This document shows, piece after piece, positions 60,874 through 64,000 of a stretch of 64,000 nt of DNA. The notes under the pieces are model-generated. The model was given only the letters and a program-made list of their open reading frames with translations, had not been told where the DNA came from and did no database searches. Position 1 is the first letter of the stretch. Every line of letters starts with the position of its first letter. The DNA comes from JANQLU01 sp964434955 (GTDB lineage Bacteria; Planctomycetota; Planctomycetia; Pirellulales; Pirellulaceae): contig CAYSXI010000006.1 of NCBI GenBank assembly GCA_964434955.1, positions 1 through 64,000 of the forward strand. The letters run 5' to 3'. The position numbers were made by a program, and so were the translations under genes.

Positions 60874-60902
60874 AGTATACCTATTCACATAAAGTATGTC
60901 AA
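60874..60902 (-). promoter_or_regulatory. Sigma-70 promoter of the padR operon, probably leaderless
   Basis: On the minus strand, TTGACA (60902-60897), 17-base spacer and TATACT (60879-60874). The first six bases are a perfect -35 and the -10 has one mismatch. The predicted start of transcription coincides with the ATG at 60867. Confidence 0.75.
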
Positions 60903-60977
60903 TTTTTCAAAAACATATGGAATTTAGGTATTATACCTATACACCATATGCTTCATACCTATTTACAATAGGTTATG
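60877..60977. promoter_or_regulatory. Cluster of TACCTA/TAGGTA boxes, candidate PadR operators
   Basis: TAGGTA-TTA-TACCTA (60925-60939) is a perfect palindrome. CATACCTATT (60954-60963) pairs with AATAGGTTATG (60967-60977) with one extra base, and ATACCTATT recurs at 60877-60885, overlapping the -10 of the padR promoter. The boxes lie between divergent padR and the PEP-CTERM gene, so both could be controlled. Confidence 0.65.
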
Positions 60978-61029
60978 GCCGTTTCGACGGCAGGAAACAG
61001 GGGTAACGCCAAACCAAGAGGAACCGAAC

Positions 61030-61695
61030 ATGAGAATCCGAAGAGAATCAGAAACCTGGTACCGATCGTGGACGAAGTTTGCGCTTTCGATCGCGACCAC
61101 CTTATTGCTGGCTTCCCAAGTCAACGCAGATGTGACCTATTCCAACCTGGGGCCAAATGATGACTTTGGTGGCGGCGCCACCATCCTGATTGGCAACTTC
61201 AATGACACGACGACCAATTCGCATTACGCCAACCAGTTCACGGCACAAGTCACCGGGTTCGTTTCGACCGTCGACGTCGCCGTTTCACTTTCTGACCCGG
61301 GCCTGGATGATTCGCTCCTGATTTCACTTTGGACCGATTCGGGTAACCTGCCCGGCGCATCGATCTGGTCGGGAACGGTGAAACCCCGATTCGTTTCCGA
61401 GGTCTTGAGCGTTTCCTCGAATTCGGGAACCGTGGAGCTGATTGCGGGCCAAACCTACTGGATTTCGGCGAGAGCCGACGACGGGACGGGCACCTATCTT
61501 TGGTACGGGAATTCGCAGGGAGCCAGCGGACGATTTACGTTTGACGGCCAGGGAGGGACGAATTGGAATCCACCAAATTCGTTTGCGCAACAGGCCTTCC
61601 GAGTCAATGTTTCCAATGTTCCCGAACCGGCTTCGCTCCCATTGATCGCGCTCGCGTGCGGGGCCTTCTTTCGAAGAAATCGAAAACGCCGCTAA
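61030..61695 (+). CDS. PEP-CTERM sorting domain exported protein
   Basis: A 221-residue exported protein with a signal peptide of about 34 residues (FALSIATTLLLASQVNA in its core). The body (YANQFTAQVTGFVSTVDVAV, LLISLWTDSGNLPGASIWSG, IAGQTYWISARADDGTGTYL) resembles the choice-of-anchor/PEP-CTERM beta-sandwich proteins. The C-terminal tag is VPEPASLPLIALACGAFF with the tail RRNRKRR. AGAGGAA at 61017 lies a few bases before the ATG. It is divergent from padR across the TACCTA boxes and may be under PadR control. It ends at a strong bidirectional terminator shared with the next, convergent PEP-CTERM gene. Confidence 0.9.
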   Translation: MRIRRESETWYRSWTKFALSIATTLLLASQVNADVTYSNLGPNDDFGGGATILIGNFNDTTTNSHYANQFTAQVTGFVSTVDVAVSLSDPGLDDSLLISLWTDSGNLPGASIWSGTVKPRFVSEVLSVSSNSGTVELIAGQTYWISARADDGTGTYLWYGNSQGASGRFTFDGQGGTNWNPPNSFAQQAFRVNVSNVPEPASLPLIALACGAFFRRNRKRR

Positions 61696-61703
61696 GTGCT
61701 TTC

Positions 61704-61740
61704 GACAAAAAAACTCGCTGAAAATTCAGCGAGTTTTTCT
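61704..61740. terminator. Bidirectional terminator between convergent PEP-CTERM genes
   Basis: AAACTCGCTGAA (61711-61722) pairs with TTCAGCGAGTTT (61725-61736) around a 2-base loop, flanked by A and T runs on either side. Confidence 0.92.
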
Positions 61741-61764
61741 TCTACCTTTGGCATCAGCCGCCAC

Positions 61765-62313
61765 TCAACTTCGTTTTCTTCGCAAGTTGATCAACCCGCA
61801 AAGGGCGCCGAGAAACACGATCGCCGAAGAGGGTTCCGGGATCGCGGTACCCAAAAGAAAGCCGTTGCCTCCGGGGATTCCTTGCTCCCAGGACCCAGAA
61901 GGCGAAAACGCGGCGACCTCCGCTTCGGTCGGCCCACTCCCGATGAAGAAACTTTCTGTAAAACCGGCGCTTTCCCAAACGATCTCCTGATCATTCGAGT
62001 TGGTAACCTGAACAAACAGATTACCGCCAACATCGACGAAATCGATATCCGCTCCACCACCATTGAACAGAGTGCCTAGCGCGATGGGGCTATCGGAATT
62101 AACTTGCATGAACAAGTTATGGGCCTGCACAGCGGAAGACGTATCGGCAATATCGACGTCGATATCAAGTGTTCCGAAAACACGAAGGGTATTCCCGCTT
62201 CCGCCGTCATCCGTTGCCGATACATCAATGTTATAAGAAACAACATCGGCGGAAGCCGAGACGGTCACCAGCAACGCAACCAGCGCACCGAAAAACAAAT
62301 TTTTTCCATTCAT
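61765..62313 (-). CDS. PEP-CTERM sorting domain exported protein
   Basis: A 182-residue exported protein starting MNGKNLFFGALVALLVTVSA, a clear signal peptide with cleavage near SADV. The small body is acidic, with repeated D-V-D-I strand patterns (TLRVFGTLDIDVDIADTSS, GADIDFVDVGGNLFVQV). The C-terminus reads IPEPSSAIVFLGALCGLINL followed by RRKRS, a PEP-CTERM tag. It shares a terminator with the convergent PEP-CTERM gene at 61030. The two are unrelated in the body and share only the sorting tag. No exosortase or glycosyltransferase of the matching system is in the window. Confidence 0.92.
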   Translation of the reverse strand: MNGKNLFFGALVALLVTVSASADVVSYNIDVSATDDGGSGNTLRVFGTLDIDVDIADTSSAVQAHNLFMQVNSDSPIALGTLFNGGGADIDFVDVGGNLFVQVTNSNDQEIVWESAGFTESFFIGSGPTEAEVAAFSPSGSWEQGIPGGNGFLLGTAIPEPSSAIVFLGALCGLINLRRKRS

Positions 62314-62512
62314 ACTTCTTACTTCTCAAAAAAACTTTCCAAAATCCCAAATAACCAACTCATTGAAGTAGTTTAGTTAACGAAGAAACAGGCTCAAGAG
62401 AGATTTCCATCCTCGCAATTCCGCCAAGAACGGGAACCTTCCTGTTGCTTGACATGTGATACGATGGTGCCTGACACGATTAACCAAGACGAAAGAGAAC
62501 GGAGTGCAAATC

Positions 62513-63760
62513 ATGACACTGCATCCTATGAACCAATTCCTTTGTTCGGCCCTTGCGATAGCGGGATTGTTGATAACGCCGATGGTTTCTTTGGCCCAGC
62601 TCTCGGATCCTGACGGCAAACCCGCCAACATGAAGAAACCCGTGCAGGTTTATATCCTGATGGGTCAGTCCAACATGCTTGGATTCGGCAAAATCAACGC
62701 CGGCAAGGGAAATCCAGATGGCTCGCTTGAACATGCCGTCAAAGAAAAAAAACTCTACCCTTACCTGGTCGACGATCAAGGCAATTGGACAACCCGAAAA
62801 GATGTTCGCAATGTCTTTGTGATGGGCAGCGGCACCGGCCGGATGCAGCTCAAGAAGAACGAATGGCTGACAATCGGCAAAGGCAAGATTGGTCCCGAGG
62901 TTGGGATTGGTCACCACCTTGGCGAAGCCGTCGATGCGCCCGTCCTGATTCTGAAAAGCTGCATTGGCAATCGGGCCCTGGGATGGGACTTGCTGCCACC
63001 GGGTAGCGAGGGCTTTGAGTTCACCGATTCAAAAGGGGTCACCTGGGTTCATCCTGGCTACAAAGGTTCGCCAGAGAAATGGAAGAAAGGTACCGAGCCC
63101 AAGAAAATTGGCTGGTACGCTGGCATGCAATACGACGGAGATGTGGCAAGAATCAAGAAAGTCCTCGAAGAGCTCGACAAATACTACCCCGGAATCGAAC
63201 CTTCGGCTGACTCGAAAGCCGAAGCGGAATCAATCCAGGCACAGATCAAAGAACTTGAAGACTTCGCCCGCCGCGCTCGCTTTACGGCAGAAGGACTGAA
63301 AGCCCACAACGCGAAAATCGCTGCACTAAGGGAAAAATTGGCCGGGCTTGAGTCGGGCAAAAAAGGCTATGAAATCGCTGGCTTCTTCTGGTGGCAAGGC
63401 GATCGAGATAGTCGGAGTGCCGCGCTCGCCAGTCGATACGAGAAGAACCTTGCCCACCTCATCAAACAATTGCGAAAAGAGTTCGATGCTCCCAACGCAA
63501 AGTTTGTCTGTGCTTCTTTGGGGCAAACGAAGAAAGGTTCCGCCGACAACGGCGGAAAGATCCTTGACGCGATTTTTGCGGTCGACGGAAACTCGGGAAA
63601 ATACCCTGAGTTCAAAGGAAACGTTGCCGGCGTCTACACGCATCCGCTTTCAAAGGGCGGAAGTTCAGGCGGGCATTACAGCGGCAACGCGGAAACCTAC
63701 ATGAATGTCGGCGAGGCGATGGGCAAGGCAATGGTCGAATTGCTCAAGTCCCAAAAATAG
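62513..63760 (+). CDS. Secreted SASA-domain carbohydrate acetylesterase
   Basis: A 415-residue exported esterase of the sialate O-acetylesterase (SASA, DUF303) type. The signal peptide covers residues 5-29 (MNQFLCSALAIAGLLITPMV in its core). The first catalytic block is VYILMGQSNMLGFG, with the nucleophile Ser in GQSNM; the GNRALGWDLLPPG block follows and the late FFWWQGDRDSRSAALASRYE is the third conserved stretch. A charged helical insert (about residues 235-290, AESIQAQIKELEDFARRARF) looks like a coiled coil between the blocks. GGAG at 62501 lies 8 bases before the ATG at 62513; the earlier ATG at 62456 lacks such a site. It removes acetyl groups from polysaccharides, fitting the general polymer-degrading set of the window. 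Confidence 0.85.
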   Translation: MTLHPMNQFLCSALAIAGLLITPMVSLAQLSDPDGKPANMKKPVQVYILMGQSNMLGFGKINAGKGNPDGSLEHAVKEKKLYPYLVDDQGNWTTRKDVRNVFVMGSGTGRMQLKKNEWLTIGKGKIGPEVGIGHHLGEAVDAPVLILKSCIGNRALGWDLLPPGSEGFEFTDSKGVTWVHPGYKGSPEKWKKGTEPKKIGWYAGMQYDGDVARIKKVLEELDKYYPGIEPSADSKAEAESIQAQIKELEDFARRARFTAEGLKAHNAKIAALREKLAGLESGKKGYEIAGFFWWQGDRDSRSAALASRYEKNLAHLIKQLRKEFDAPNAKFVCASLGQTKKGSADNGGKILDAIFAVDGNSGKYPEFKGNVAGVYTHPLSKGGSSGGHYSGNAETYMNVGEAMGKAMVELLKSQK

Positions 63761-63772
63761 TCGCGCCCGTCA

Positions 63773-63882
63773 GCGATCGCAGCCGCGGCGCTGATCGATC
63801 AGGTTGCGATCGCAATCGAAATTGACTGGCGGGCGAAATAGACTGGCGGGAACCGTTGCTGGACAGTAGCAGCTCCCGCCAG
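63773..63882. repeat. Repeat-rich region after the SASA gene, including a terminator-like hairpin
   Basis: GCGATCGC occurs at 63773-63780 and 63806-63813, and GACTGGCGGG at 63824-63833 and 63841-63850. CTGGCGGGA (63843-63851) pairs with TCCCGCCAG (63874-63882), forming a 9-bp stem with a further inner pairing (GTTGCT/AGCAGC). It may be a terminator, but no T-tract follows. Confidence 0.55.
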
Positions 63883-64000
63883 CCATTTCCCAACTCGAAT
63901 GTTGCTTATCCGCAGCGGCCCGCCGCAGAACGAATGGCTGCAGGGCGCCGATTCATGCGTCAAAGCAAACACCCGTTTGTCGGGCTACTTGTTTTCGACC

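Noticed and set aside
63943..64000. Start of another gene at the window edge
   Set aside because: An ATG-initiated open frame (MAAGRRFMRQSKHPFV) runs off the end, but it is too short and lacks a ribosome site, so it cannot be supported.

Overview
The window looks like chromosomal DNA of a planctomycete, most likely a marine member of the Pirellulaceae. The evidence is the combination of two cytochrome-c (PSCyt1/DUF1592/DUF1588) plus DUF1552 gene pairs, five PEP-CTERM exported proteins, secreted Gfo/Idh/MocA oxidoreductases with Tat-type leaders, a DUF1080 protein, an ECF sigma factor beside a membrane-bound Ser/Thr kinase with TPRs, a Fae-like C1 protein and sortilin-like BNR propeller proteins. 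Gene starts often use GTG or TTG, and many genes overlap by a few bases. No rRNA, tRNA, CRISPR array, insertion sequence or phage gene was recognised. Two short N runs (1738-1747 and 5356-5366) are assembly gaps inside genes.

Layout. 1-157: start of a cytochrome-c gene leaving the window. 530-2856: promoter, TPP riboswitch and thiC. 3193-8040: a PEP-CTERM protein and a large BNR propeller carrying three PDZ domains. 8245-10400 (minus): a secreted Hint-domain protein and a tiny DUF6435 protein. 10676-16833: a photolyase neighbourhood, with an M48-like membrane pseudoprotease, DUF2256, a TIGR03643 protein, a divergent SDR lacking its catalytic Tyr, a class II photolyase fused to an FAD amine-oxidase/renalase-like domain, a 2Fe-2S ferredoxin and a degenerate Nudix protein. 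16960-18834 (minus): a MarR regulator and a PLP decarboxylase. 19103-23485: a probable secreted carbohydrate operon (deacetylase-like barrel, DUF1080, Gfo/Idh/MocA). 23725-27084: a secreted tricorn-type S41 protease. 27387-31363: first cytochrome-c/DUF1552 pair. 31413-36782 (minus): BNR protein, Fae-like protein, Gfo/Idh/MocA. 36889-39303 (minus): cytochrome P450 and class V aminotransferase. 39439-42922 (minus): two PEP-CTERM proteins, one with seven T5SS/PEP-CTERM repeats. 43132-46962: ECF sigma factor and Ser/Thr kinase. 47073-53125: DUF885-like protein, SUMF1-domain protein, sulfatase-like lipoprotein and outer-membrane barrel. 53587-58058: second cytochrome-c/DUF1552 pair. 58157-60867: GDPD, then a convergent PadR operon with a probable leaderless promoter. 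61030-62313: convergent PEP-CTERM genes. 62513-63760: SASA-type esterase.

Much of the window serves envelope and extracellular work: polysaccharide degradation, exported repeat proteins and periplasmic cytochromes. The most unusual stretch is 10.7-16.8 kb. There a photolyase-oxidase fusion is surrounded by small conserved proteins of unknown role and by three enzyme-like proteins that have lost their catalytic residues. This cluster is my best candidate for an under-described system, probably light- or flavin-linked. Other points worth attention are the Hint protein without a toxin, the leaderless PadR promoter with repeated TACCTA boxes, and the adjacent SUMF1 and sulfatase-like proteins that both lack their family's signature residues.
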